A stretch of 64,000 bases of DNA from Desulfocicer vacuolatum DSM 3385 (lineage in GTDB: Bacteria > Desulfobacterota > Desulfobacteria > Desulfobacterales > Desulfobacteraceae), in the NCBI RefSeq assembly GCF_900176365.1, contig NZ_FWXY01000003.1:244000-307999 (forward strand), written 5' to 3'. The translations under genes and the position numbers were made by a program. The notes under the pieces were generated by a model. The model was not told where the DNA came from, did not search any database, and was given only the letters and a program-made list of their open reading frames with translations. Below are positions 56,494 to 64,000 of the stretch, in pieces (position 1 is the first letter of the stretch; every line of letters begins with the position of its first letter).

Positions 56494-59049
56494 ATGGAAA
56501 CTGAAAAAAAAATGATTCAAAAAATGAAATTTGGCATTTTAAAAAAATTTCTGGCAGGATTTCTGGTGCTTTCCCTGGTACCCATGATGGTAGTGGGCAT
56601 GTACACCTGGGTGCGCATGAACCATGTGGTGGAACTGCTGGTGGACAGCAGCCGGACCGCATTGACCCAAACCTCCATGTCCCTGCTCCAGGCCCGGGCC
56701 GGGGCCATTGCCACCCAGGTGGAACAATTTTTAAACACCGTGGTGATTGATTTAAACATGCTGGCCACCTTGCCCCCGGCACCTGAAATATACAGCGGTT
56801 TTTACCGGGTTCACCAGCGCGCTGTCTGGGTTCCTTCCCCGGAAACCGGGGTCAGGCAAAGCATGAAAACCACCATCCCCCTTTATGCTGAAATATCCTT
56901 TATAGATCTCAACGGCCAAGAGCGCATCCTCATCCGGGAGGGTCAGCCCATTGCTTCATCAAGGGATCTGTCCAGCCCCTTTTTGAGCAAATTCGGCAAA
57001 GAAAATTTTTTCAAAAAAACCATGGCCATGACCGGTGACAATCCCCATGTATCTCATCTTCTGGGGTTCCATGTGGCAAAGCCGGAGACCCCGTCAGGTG
57101 TCAACCAGGTATCGGACGCAGAAATTCCCATGCAACCTGTCAAAAACAAAACCTTTTCCGGCATCATCCGCTTTTCCCGGAAAGTCTTTAACCATGGCAG
57201 GCCCGTGGGCGTGGTTTCCCTTGCCCTGGACCACAGACATCTCATGGAATTCACCCAGCATGTCCAGCCGTTTGGCAACGAAGAGGTTCCCTCTCCAAAC
57301 TATTTCAGCGGAGATTACGCCTTTATATTTGACGATCAGGGATGGATGATCACCCACCCCAAACCCTGGGATATCCGGGGAGTGGGCCACACAGGCGTAT
57401 TGGTGGACCCTGCCACTGCGGCCTATGAAAAAGACAAAGTGCAGGCAGGCAAACTGCCCTTTAATCTGCTCCATGTTCCCTTTGTCCATGAAAATTATGC
57501 CACCATTGCCCAACAGGTGATCCAGGGATTTTCCGGGGTTCGTCAAACCGCCAGTGTGGGCGGAATTCCCCGGATACTGGCCTATGCCCCCATAAAATTC
57601 AATCTGGGGGAATACCGGGAGACCGGCTGCTTTGGCGGTGTCACCCTTGGGGTGCAGACCGGTCGCTTTCACAACACAGTGAACAGCACCTCTGTCACCA
57701 TCCGGGCCATCCTTAAAAAAATTGCCCACAACTATCTTCTGCTGCTTGTTTTCACCGGCGTTATTGTGGCCATGGTGGCCATCATCCTTTCCCGGAACTT
57801 CACCCACCCCATCCGCATGCTGTGCCGCAATATGGGAAAAATCAGCCGGGGTAACTATGAGGTGGACATCTCCATTAAAACCGGAGATGAACTGGAAATT
57901 TTGTTCAGGGAATTCAAATCCATGGGAAAAAGGCTCAAGCAAAACGAGCAGGATCTTGTAAAATCACTCACCGATCTGGAAAAACAGGCCCACATGCTCA
58001 ACAGCATCTTTAATAATATGCTGTCAGGACTCATGGTCTTTGATAAAAACGGCACCATCCTCTCTGCCAACCCCAAGGCCACCCGGTTTTTCAAACAATC
58101 CCAGCAAGAGATCACCGGTAAAACCATCACAGATCTTTTGGCCCCCTACCCTGCCTGGCTGGAGCTGATCCGGAACAATATTCCCAATACCGGGCACCAG
58201 GCCACGCCACTGGATATCAAACGACCGGATAACAGCCCGTTGAACCTGGAAACCGCCATTGCCTCCCTGCTGGACGGCTGTCCGAAATCAAACGGTTCCA
58301 GTGAAGAGAACAGATCAACCCTGTTGATTTTCCGGGACGTCACCCGGCGTAAAAACATGGAAAAACACATTGCCCGCTCAGACAAGCTGGTCTCCCTTGG
58401 CATTCTGGCTGCGGGCATTGCCCATGAAATCCGCAATCCCCTCACAGGTATCACCTTGATGCTGGATGATTTCCACGATCGCATTGCCAACAAAACCGGT
58501 GACCGCCTTTTGATTCAACGTGCCCTGGAAGAGATTGAAAAGCTGGAAAACATTGTTAACCGCCTGCTGGATTTTGCTGCCAAACCGGCCCACTCCCCCA
58601 CACTGGAGGACATCAACCATGTCATTGACGACACCATGTTCTTTATCTCCAAACAGTGTAGAAAGCAGGGCGTTACCCTCAATCGGGAGCCTGGAGAAAA
58701 CCTGCCGCGCATTCACATGGATAAAGAACGCATCCGCCAGGCCATCATAAACATTGTACTCAACGCCCTGAATGTACTGGACCATAAGGGCAATATCACC
58801 ATCACCACAAGCCTGTCCCGGGAAGATGCCGGAACATTCGTCCTTTTATCCATTGCCGACGACGGTCCGGGTATTGCCAAGGAAGATATTGACATGATCT
58901 TTGACCCTTTTTTCAGCCACAACCCCGAAGGGTTTGGTTTGGGATTGTCCATCACCCACACCATTGTGGAAGAACACGGAGGTAAAATAACCGTGGAAAG
59001 CGACCCGGAATGGGGTACCTGCTTTAATATCCATTTACCTGTGTCATGA
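56494..59049 (+). CDS. Sensor histidine kinase, DctB-like (Cache-HAMP-PAS-HisKA-HATPase)
   Basis: 851 residues. TM1 ~15-38 (FLAGFLVLSLVPMMVVGMYTW), large extracytoplasmic region ~40-405 resembling a Cache sensor (FIDLNGQERILIREGQPIASS), TM2 ~410-432 (YLLLLVFTGVIVAMVAIIL), HAMP ~433-487, PAS ~500-610 (FDKNGTILSANPKATRFF), HisKA with GILAAGIAHEIRNPLTGIT (phospho-acceptor His ~644), HATPase with N box, DDGPGIAKEDIDMIFDPFF and GFGLGLSI. No clear ribosome site precedes M1, and Met7 is an alternative. Followed after 141 bp by its response regulator. Presumed dicarboxylate or organic-acid sensor. Confidence 0.9.
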   Translation: METEKKMIQKMKFGILKKFLAGFLVLSLVPMMVVGMYTWVRMNHVVELLVDSSRTALTQTSMSLLQARAGAIATQVEQFLNTVVIDLNMLATLPPAPEIYSGFYRVHQRAVWVPSPETGVRQSMKTTIPLYAEISFIDLNGQERILIREGQPIASSRDLSSPFLSKFGKENFFKKTMAMTGDNPHVSHLLGFHVAKPETPSGVNQVSDAEIPMQPVKNKTFSGIIRFSRKVFNHGRPVGVVSLALDHRHLMEFTQHVQPFGNEEVPSPNYFSGDYAFIFDDQGWMITHPKPWDIRGVGHTGVLVDPATAAYEKDKVQAGKLPFNLLHVPFVHENYATIAQQVIQGFSGVRQTASVGGIPRILAYAPIKFNLGEYRETGCFGGVTLGVQTGRFHNTVNSTSVTIRAILKKIAHNYLLLLVFTGVIVAMVAIILSRNFTHPIRMLCRNMGKISRGNYEVDISIKTGDELEILFREFKSMGKRLKQNEQDLVKSLTDLEKQAHMLNSIFNNMLSGLMVFDKNGTILSANPKATRFFKQSQQEITGKTITDLLAPYPAWLELIRNNIPNTGHQATPLDIKRPDNSPLNLETAIASLLDGCPKSNGSSEENRSTLLIFRDVTRRKNMEKHIARSDKLVSLGILAAGIAHEIRNPLTGITLMLDDFHDRIANKTGDRLLIQRALEEIEKLENIVNRLLDFAAKPAHSPTLEDINHVIDDTMFFISKQCRKQGVTLNREPGENLPRIHMDKERIRQAIINIVLNALNVLDHKGNITITTSLSREDAGTFVLLSIADDGPGIAKEDIDMIFDPFFSHNPEGFGLGLSITHTIVEEHGGKITVESDPEWGTCFNIHLPVS

Positions 59050-59190
59050 CAGATAAAATGCCACCATTTCACCGTGCCCCAAAAACAAACAAATCAAGGC
59101 GAGTCGCTTATCTGCACCGGCCCGTTCCCTTGTCACCATCAAAGCATCCATTCCTGATTTAATAGGACGGATACCCATGGAGCTTTAAAT

Positions 59191-60555
59191 ATGAAAAAAA
59201 TTCTTGTTGTGGATGATGAATCCATCATCCGGGAAAATCTGCACCGCATATTGACCGAAGAAGGATATGACGTGGCAACCGAGCCCTCGGGACAGGCGGG
59301 TCTTGATTTCATCAATGCCAATGATGTGGATATTGTACTTCTGGATCTCAATCTCCCGGACATCCACGGCCTTGATGTGCTGAAACAGGCCAAGACTGTG
59401 GACCCGGATATTCTGGTCATTATCATAACAGGCTATGCATCCATTGAATCAGCGGTGAAAGCCCTTAAAATGGGGGCCTATGACTACATCAAAAAGCCAT
59501 TCAAGGCCGATGCCATAAAGCTGATTCTGCGCCTTGCCATGGAGACCAGTCAACTGAAACAACAGGTGGGGATTTTAAAGAAAACCCTTAACCTGCCGGA
59601 CAAACTGGATCTTGTGGCCCAGAGCCCCCAGATGCAGGCCATTGTATCCCAGTCCCGGGAGGTGGCCCGGCATGAAAGTGCCAATGTGCTCATCACAGGA
59701 GAAAGCGGCTGCGGCAAAGAAGTGGTGGCCCAGACCATTCACCACGCAAGCCCCCGCCATGACATGCCCATGGTGATCATCAATTGTGCCGCCCTGCCGG
59801 AGCATCTTCTGGAAAGCGAATTATTCGGCCATGAAAAGGGGGCATTCACCGATGCTGTCAAAAAAAACAAGGGGTTGTTTGAAATGGCCGAAGGTGGCAC
59901 GGTGTTTCTGGACGAAATCGGAGAAATGCCCATCCAGCTCCAGGCCAAACTTCTGGGGGTGCTGGAACGGAAACAATTCCGGCGCATTGGCGGAAACAGG
60001 GACATAAAAACCGATGTTAAAATCATTGCCGCCACCAACATTGACTTAAAACAGGCCATTGCCGAAAAAAAATTTCGCCAGGACCTTTATTATCGTCTGG
60101 GGGTTTTTCCCATCCACATTCCACCGTTACGAAAGCGGCCCGAGGATATCTCTGCCCTTTGTGTGCTGTTTCTGGAAAAATTTGCCCGGAAATTTCATAA
60201 ACAGTTCACCACCATTGATCATAAAACCAAGGCACGACTCCTGGAATATCCCTGGCCCGGAAATGTCCGGGAATTGAAAAACGTTTTTGAACGAATTTGT
60301 ATCATGCACAATGATGACACATTGAAACTGTCGCACCTGCCCCCGGAAATTGATGATGCTCCCATGGCTCCGGATGCCTTTGTGGAAATCCCGGAGGAAC
60401 TGTACGACCTGGAATCGGTGCTTGAGGAAGTGACCATCCGCATGGTGCACAAGGCCCTTAAAAAAAGTAACGGCAACACCACCCGGGCGGCCCAGCTGTT
60501 AGGGATTCCCCGGGGGACTTTAAGATATAAAATCGATAAACTTAAAATCCATTGA
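59191..60555 (+). CDS. Sigma-54-dependent response regulator (NtrC family, DctD-like)
   Basis: 454 residues. Receiver domain with phospho-acceptor Asp ~52 (VLLDLNLPDIHG), then AAA+ domain: GESGCGKE Walker A, ELFGHEKGAFTDAV (GAFTGA loop with one change, D for G, that contacts sigma-54), GGTVFLDEIGEMP Walker B, and C-terminal Fis-type HTH (NTTRAAQLLGIPRGTLRYKIDKL). Likely activates the symporter promoter at 56160-56175. Paired with the sensor kinase just upstream. Confidence 0.93.
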   Translation: MKKILVVDDESIIRENLHRILTEEGYDVATEPSGQAGLDFINANDVDIVLLDLNLPDIHGLDVLKQAKTVDPDILVIIITGYASIESAVKALKMGAYDYIKKPFKADAIKLILRLAMETSQLKQQVGILKKTLNLPDKLDLVAQSPQMQAIVSQSREVARHESANVLITGESGCGKEVVAQTIHHASPRHDMPMVIINCAALPEHLLESELFGHEKGAFTDAVKKNKGLFEMAEGGTVFLDEIGEMPIQLQAKLLGVLERKQFRRIGGNRDIKTDVKIIAATNIDLKQAIAEKKFRQDLYYRLGVFPIHIPPLRKRPEDISALCVLFLEKFARKFHKQFTTIDHKTKARLLEYPWPGNVRELKNVFERICIMHNDDTLKLSHLPPEIDDAPMAPDAFVEIPEELYDLESVLEEVTIRMVHKALKKSNGNTTRAAQLLGIPRGTLRYKIDKLKIH

Positions 60556-60594
60556 TATCATTGCCTCAATTAATGAAATTGATTCATCTTTGCT

Positions 60595-60622
60595 TTGCTT
60601 ACCCTAAAAAACATGGTATATT
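60595..60622 (+). promoter_or_regulatory. Candidate sigma-70 promoter of the large malic enzyme
   Basis: TTGCTT (60595-60600), 16-bp spacer, TATATT (60617-60622), about 60 bp before the start. No sigma-54 motif is seen here. Confidence 0.45.
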
Positions 60623-60683
60623 CATTTTTACCGTTTTTTAATGTCATCGTCAGTGCACCAAACACTTAAAGAGGTTGATTCTT

Positions 60684-62408
60684 ATGCAGATCAAACATTA
60701 CGAATTTGAGTATGGCCAATACGGCGAAACCCTGGGAGTTAGCATCAGCTTAAGGGGCTATCATGTCCTTCGCTATAATTATATCAGTAAAGGAACCGCC
60801 TTTACCATGGATGAGCGGGTAAAGCTGAAGTTGAACGGTTATCTGCCGCCCCGGGTTAAAACCCTGGCTGAACAGATCCACTCAAGCCTTGATATCATTG
60901 ACAAAAAAGACACTGACATTGAAAAATTCATTTACATAAGAAGTCTTTATGACAGAAATGTGGTATTGGCCCATGCCGTTATTGCAAGTGATGTCATCCG
61001 CTTTCTGCCCATTATTTATACCCCCACCGTGGGGCTTGCCTGCCAGCTTTACTCCACCATGTTCCGAAAGGCCAACGGCATCCATCTCTATCCCGGCAAC
61101 ATTGACCAGGCAGAAGATATCCTGCGTAACTACACGGCCCAGGATATCCGTGTGGCAGTGGTCACTGACAATCAGGGGATTCTTGGTATTGGGGACCAGG
61201 GGGCCGGAGGAATGCCCATCTGCCTTGGTAAACTCATGCTCTACACCCAAGGGGCAGGCATTGCTCCCTGGCACTGCCTGCCCATCTCCCTTGATGTGGG
61301 TACGGACAATAACACCCTGCTGGATGATCCCAATTATCTGGGTCACCGGGAAGCCCGGCTCACCGGACAGGCCTACGACGCGTTTATTGATAAATTTGTA
61401 ACGGCATTTAAACGGGTATTTCCCAATGCCCTTTGCCAGTGGGAAGATTTTTCCAAACAGACCGCCTTTGATGTTCGGGATAAATACCTTGATACGGTTA
61501 TTTCCTTTAATGATGATATCCAGGGCACCGGTTCCATTGCCCTGGCCGGTATCCTTGCCGCCATGAAGGTAAAAAAAGAAAAAATGACCGACCAGGTCTA
61601 CCTGATCCATGGTGCCGGTGCCGGCGGTATCGGTATTGCCGAGCAGATCCAGACAGAACTCATGGAACAGGGCATGGATGAAAAAGAAGCTGATGCACGT
61701 ATTTTCACCCTGGACTCCCGGGGGGTTGTCACATCGGACCGGGACCTTGAAGCGTATAAAATCAAATTTGCCAAAGACCCTGAAAAATTGACCTGGTTAA
61801 AAAAACCCGAAGACAACACCCTTGTCAACGTGGTTAAAAATGAAAAGGTCACGGTTCTCATCGGTACTTCCGGCCAGCCCGGTTGCTTTACCAAAGAGGT
61901 GGTTGAAGCTGTGGGTGAGCACACCCACCGTCCTGTGGTTCTGCCCTTGAGTAACCCCACCACAAAAACCGAAGCGCTGCCCAAAGACATTTACGAGTGG
62001 ACCGACGGCAAAGCCCTTGTGGCCACAGGCTCTCCCTTTGACCCGGTGGAACACAACGGTAAATCATACCGCATTGGCCAGATGAACAATGCCTTTGTAT
62101 TTCCCGGTGCTGGCCTTGGTATTGTGGCATCCGGTGCCACCTGTGTGCTGCCGGTATTCTTTTCCGCTGCGGCCCATGCTGTGGCGGAATTTGTCAATGA
62201 GGCTGATATCAAGGACGGAATTTTATGTCCTCCCCTGGATCAATTAAAAGAGGTCTCCCTTGAAGTGGCAAGACGGGTGGGGGCAGAAGCAATCAAAGCC
62301 GGGGTCACCCGGAATGATTGCCCGTTTTCCACTTACAAACACAACAACGACCTGGGCCGTCTCAATCTTTTAATTGATAAAATGCGCTGGCACCCCGAGT
62401 ATTTTTAA
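60684..62408 (+). CDS. NAD-dependent malic enzyme, long form
   Basis: 574 residues. Begins MQIKHYEFEYGQ; FIYIRSLYDRNVVLAHAVIASDVIRFLPIIYTPTVGLACQ is the malic enzyme signature, GILGIGDQGAGGMPI and GLG-type LIHGAGAGGIGIAEQI the NAD site, and FPGAGLGIVASGATCVL. Class differs from the short enzyme at 52.9 kb. I start at 60684 (ATG CAG), with AGAGG nine bases upstream. Converts malate to pyruvate and CO2 for use of imported dicarboxylates. Confidence 0.93.
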   Translation: MQIKHYEFEYGQYGETLGVSISLRGYHVLRYNYISKGTAFTMDERVKLKLNGYLPPRVKTLAEQIHSSLDIIDKKDTDIEKFIYIRSLYDRNVVLAHAVIASDVIRFLPIIYTPTVGLACQLYSTMFRKANGIHLYPGNIDQAEDILRNYTAQDIRVAVVTDNQGILGIGDQGAGGMPICLGKLMLYTQGAGIAPWHCLPISLDVGTDNNTLLDDPNYLGHREARLTGQAYDAFIDKFVTAFKRVFPNALCQWEDFSKQTAFDVRDKYLDTVISFNDDIQGTGSIALAGILAAMKVKKEKMTDQVYLIHGAGAGGIGIAEQIQTELMEQGMDEKEADARIFTLDSRGVVTSDRDLEAYKIKFAKDPEKLTWLKKPEDNTLVNVVKNEKVTVLIGTSGQPGCFTKEVVEAVGEHTHRPVVLPLSNPTTKTEALPKDIYEWTDGKALVATGSPFDPVEHNGKSYRIGQMNNAFVFPGAGLGIVASGATCVLPVFFSAAAHAVAEFVNEADIKDGILCPPLDQLKEVSLEVARRVGAEAIKAGVTRNDCPFSTYKHNNDLGRLNLLIDKMRWHPEYF

Positions 62409-62426
62409 ACCAGAGGATTTCGGCAG

Positions 62427-62549
62427 GTGAAAGACAATAAAAAAATAAAAGCATGCACAATATTCATTATTCTCTTAACAGCAGCCATGATATTTCTGGG
62501 ATGTGGTATTCCTGATCTTCCAGGTCCCATAGGAATTCCAGGTCTTTAA
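62427..62549 (+). CDS. Small predicted lipoprotein, 40 residues
   Basis: GTG start with GAGGA nine bases upstream, 18 bp after the malic enzyme stop. Sequence: basic N-terminus (KDNKKIK), hydrophobic segment (TIFIILLTAAMIFLGC) ending in a lipobox-like LGC, then a proline/glycine tail with collagen-like PGPIGIPGL. Not recognised as a family. Coding evidence is the start, spacing and signal layout only. Confidence 0.5.
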   Translation: MKDNKKIKACTIFIILLTAAMIFLGCGIPDLPGPIGIPGL

Positions 62550-62624
62550 CCGCAAATTTAATGCACACGACCCAGGATGATTCGTGGATCAATATGGAAG
62601 TGTTGAAATCTTTTAAAAAAAACC

Positions 62625-62653
62625 TTGACCCACCGGATAGAATCCTTTATATA
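62625..62653 (+). promoter_or_regulatory. Promoter of tRNA-Val
   Basis: TTGACC (62625-62630), 17-bp spacer, TATATA (62648-62653), 15 bp before the tRNA. Confidence 0.85.
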
Positions 62654-62668
62654 CCTCTTCAGCTGAAC

Positions 62669-62743
62669 GGGCGATTAACTCAGCGGGAGAGTGCTACCTT
62701 CACACGGTAGAAGTCACTGGTTCAATCCCAGTATCGCCCACCA
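62669..62743 (+). tRNA. tRNA-Val (anticodon CAC)
   Basis: 75 nt with encoded CCA. Acceptor GGGCGAT/ATCGCCC, D-arm AACTCAGCGGGAGA, anticodon stem CTACC/GGTAG with loop TTCACAC, T-loop TTCAATC, discriminator A. Confidence 0.94.
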
Positions 62744-62752
62744 TATAAAATC

Positions 62753-62787
62753 AAGGGTTTACAGATTCTCTCTGTAAGCCCTTTTTT
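62753..62787 (+). terminator. Intrinsic terminator after tRNA-Val
   Basis: AAGGGTTTACAG pairs with CTGTAAGCCCTT and runs into T. Confidence 0.8.
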
Positions 62788-63039
62788 GATTTTGTGACCA
62801 CTTTGTGACCGGTTGGAAAAATTGTGCCTTCAAGCCTCCTTGCTGATCCCTGGTTTTGATCGTCTTCCTTTTGAAGATTTCTTAAACCACGCATAACAGA
62901 TGTGATAAGGTTTGCATCATCCTTGCCCATTCTGATGCGCATCACCTTGGCCTTGGCAACGATACCCGGCACCACATCAGGGTGGTGAGTGTTAATATCT
63001 GCCAGTAGGATAAGTCACATGTTCTCTTCTGCGCTTCTG

Positions 63040-63147
63040 GTAAGGGACTTGGACGAAAATAAGCTACCAATTTAATTTTTTTTACAATGCAATATCAACA
63101 TATTAAAATGGACATAGTGGTAGTTTATTCTCGGGTAAGTCCCTAAC
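63040..63147. mobile_element. 108-bp MITE-like element
   Basis: Imperfect ~30-bp terminal inverted repeats: GTAAGGGACTTGG-CGAAAATAAGCTACCA on the left and, read on the other strand, GTTAGGGACTTACCCGAGAATAAACTACCA. No coding capacity. TG flanks both ends, which may be a 2-bp target duplication. Confidence 0.75.
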
Positions 63148-63186
63148 TGCTTTCATATGATATATGCCTCCCGCATTTCCGGGTAA

Positions 63187-63507
63187 TCAAAAAAAGTCAT
63201 GGGTTCTGTCAATGTATTGGATGGCTTCGGCGTATTCCTTGGGGTGGCCATCTTTTAACACCTGCATGGTATTCATGACTGCTTGCAAGTTGCTTTTGCC
63301 CAGGGCTTTTAAATGGAGTGATCTGACCTTGGAAAAAATATCTTCAGTTATGCCGGGGTTTTGGTTGTCAATGTCTGATAGGTGGCTCAGGGCAAGTATG
63401 GAGTCTTTGGCTTCGTGGTTGCAGGAATGGTGAACAAGTTTCTTCATACCAGACTCAGAAATGATGGTAAGAAGGATTTCGCCGGGTCGCTGATATCCTG
63501 CCCTCAA
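63187..63507 (-). CDS. Hypothetical protein, possibly remnant of a mobile element
   Basis: 106 codons, MRAGYQRPGEILLTI to RTHDFF. No family recognised. Sequence between helices is charged and soluble. Just upstream on the same strand (63508-63697) a further frame with no good start holds DSREALDYLTPKEMNVIEGRIS, which looks like the end of another broken gene. The setting beside a tRNA and insertion sequences suggests a decayed integrated element. Confidence 0.4.
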   Translation of the reverse strand: MRAGYQRPGEILLTIISESGMKKLVHHSCNHEAKDSILALSHLSDIDNQNPGITEDIFSKVRSLHLKALGKSNLQAVMNTMQVLKDGHPKEYAEAIQYIDRTHDFF

Positions 63508-63738
63508 TGACGTTCATTTCTTTAGGGGTGAGGTAGTCCAGGGCTTCCCTTGAATCTGCGATACCAATGGCCTGGCAGATATCAGAATTTACAAATCAAG
63601 TAGAACCCAGTGATGTCCGGTTAGGTTTTTGCAGACTTCTTTTTCTTTTTTCTGGTTCTTTTTGTTAACACCTTGATTGCCTGTCGATGGTCATGTTAAA
63701 TTGAGCCAAAAATGGTCATTTAAAAGTGAGCCACTAGG

Positions 63739-64000
63739 CCTAAAATAAGCGTGTTTTAAACAAAAAACATCAAAAAAAAGCTCGAAATGCCTTTAATTAC
63801 AGTGTATATTTGATCCACTACAAAAAAATATAACATAAAAAAGGACATTTCGAGTGAAGAGAATTATCGATAAAAAAATAAATAAACGCAAGCAAAAAAT
63901 TCGTAAAAGGACCAAAAAACGAAATTGGAAAGAACAACTGTCACCTATGCTCCAGGCATCCAACATTCACTATGAAATGGATGGTCGTTATAAAGGTATA
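63739..64000 (+). mobile_element. Insertion sequence, left part, cut by window edge
   Basis: Starts near CCTAAAATAAGCG, a likely terminal repeat, followed by a short AT-rich leader and the transposase start. Immediately left of it, TTGAGCCAAAAATGGTCATT and AAAAGTGAGCCA (63697-63733) resemble the end of another, IS21-like, element. Confidence 0.55.
63854..64000 (+). CDS. Transposase N-terminus, partial
   Basis: GTG start, 49 codons to the window end: a strongly basic N-terminus (KRIIDKKINKRKQKIRKRTK) and then ASNIHYEMDGRYKGI. The NIHYE segment is reminiscent of IS1380-type transposases; too short to be certain. Confidence 0.5.
   Translation, partial: MKRIIDKKINKRKQKIRKRTKKRNWKEQLSPMLQASNIHYEMDGRYKGI

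Larger units (their letters stand above)
62751..63156 (-). pseudogene. Decayed short gene interrupted by a MITE-like element
   Basis: On the minus strand GGGAGG and ATG (63154-63156) open with MKA and are then cut by the 63040-63147 element. Beyond it the frame reads with one in-frame TGA and continues as LADINTHHPDVVPGIVAKAK, then MRIRMGKDDANLITSVMRGL, to the stop at 62751. The C-terminal GHKVVTKSKK reminds me of integrase tails at tRNA genes, but this is weak; the fold is not recognised. Confidence 0.5.

Noticed and set aside
57094..57942. 282-codon minus-strand frame opposite the sensor kinase
   Set aside because: Shadow of the kinase; no ribosome site or family likeness.

Overview
The window looks like the chromosome of a sulfate-reducing deltaproteobacterium of the Desulfobacterales type (Desulfobacterium/Desulfobacter-like). 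The main evidence is a complete dissimilatory sulfate-reduction block, aprBA followed by qmoABC (28.0-35.9 kb). Supporting evidence is a molybdenum-cofactor cluster with an FmdE-family protein, a TRAP transporter, three cysteine-cluster (YkgJ-type) proteins and C4-dicarboxylate metabolism. The species assignment is inference; no 16S gene is present.

Layout. 0-3.1 kb: feo iron-uptake operon on the minus strand, a Fur-FeoA-FeoA fusion followed by FeoB, which runs off the left edge. 3.4-8.1 kb: tRNA-dihydrouridine synthase, a cysteine-cluster protein, a DUF362/ferredoxin protein and an MBL-fold hydrolase. 7.3-17.4 kb (minus): the rimP-nusA-infB-rbfA-truB-rpsO-pnp block, with a long hairpin in the pnp leader and a REP-like palindrome between nusA and infB. 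17.8 kb: tRNA-Gly(CCC). 18.4-23.2 kb (minus): infC-rpmI-rplT-pheS-pheT, where infC appears to start at AUA. 23.3-27.6 kb: nucleoside deaminase, dNTPase, two more cysteine-cluster proteins and an unusual SDR. 28.0-35.9 kb: aprBA and qmoABC with terminators and structured leaders. 36.1 kb: cold-shock protein. 36.6-48.3 kb: cobO, moeA, a second MoeA-type protein, fmdE, a ModE-like regulator, TRAP dctPQM, mobA, an HD-domain protein and mobB. 48.6-52.4 kb: CoA-transferase/GNAT fusion and leuB. 53.0-62.4 kb: a C4-dicarboxylate unit of two different malic enzymes, a DASS symporter with a good sigma-54 promoter, and a DctB/DctD-like two-component pair. 62.4-64.0 kb: tiny predicted lipoprotein, tRNA-Val(CAC), decayed gene fragments, a 108-bp MITE-like element and the left end of an insertion sequence.

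How it works together. AprAB reduces APS to sulfite, and QmoABC is its membrane quinone partner. Fur-FeoA/FeoB would supply iron for the many Fe-S proteins. The Mo-cofactor genes would serve molybdo- or tungsto-enzymes encoded elsewhere. The sigma-54 response regulator probably activates the dicarboxylate symporter, and the malic enzymes convert imported malate to pyruvate.

The least ordinary signal is intergenic. Two families of dispersed structured repeats occur about 14 times (family A, ~95 bp, two hairpins) and 6 times (family B, ~150-190 bp, with a long GC-rich palindrome). Some stems show paired compensatory changes between copies. The repeats sit only between genes or at their extreme ends, and one copy appears to supply the last codons and stop of mobB.
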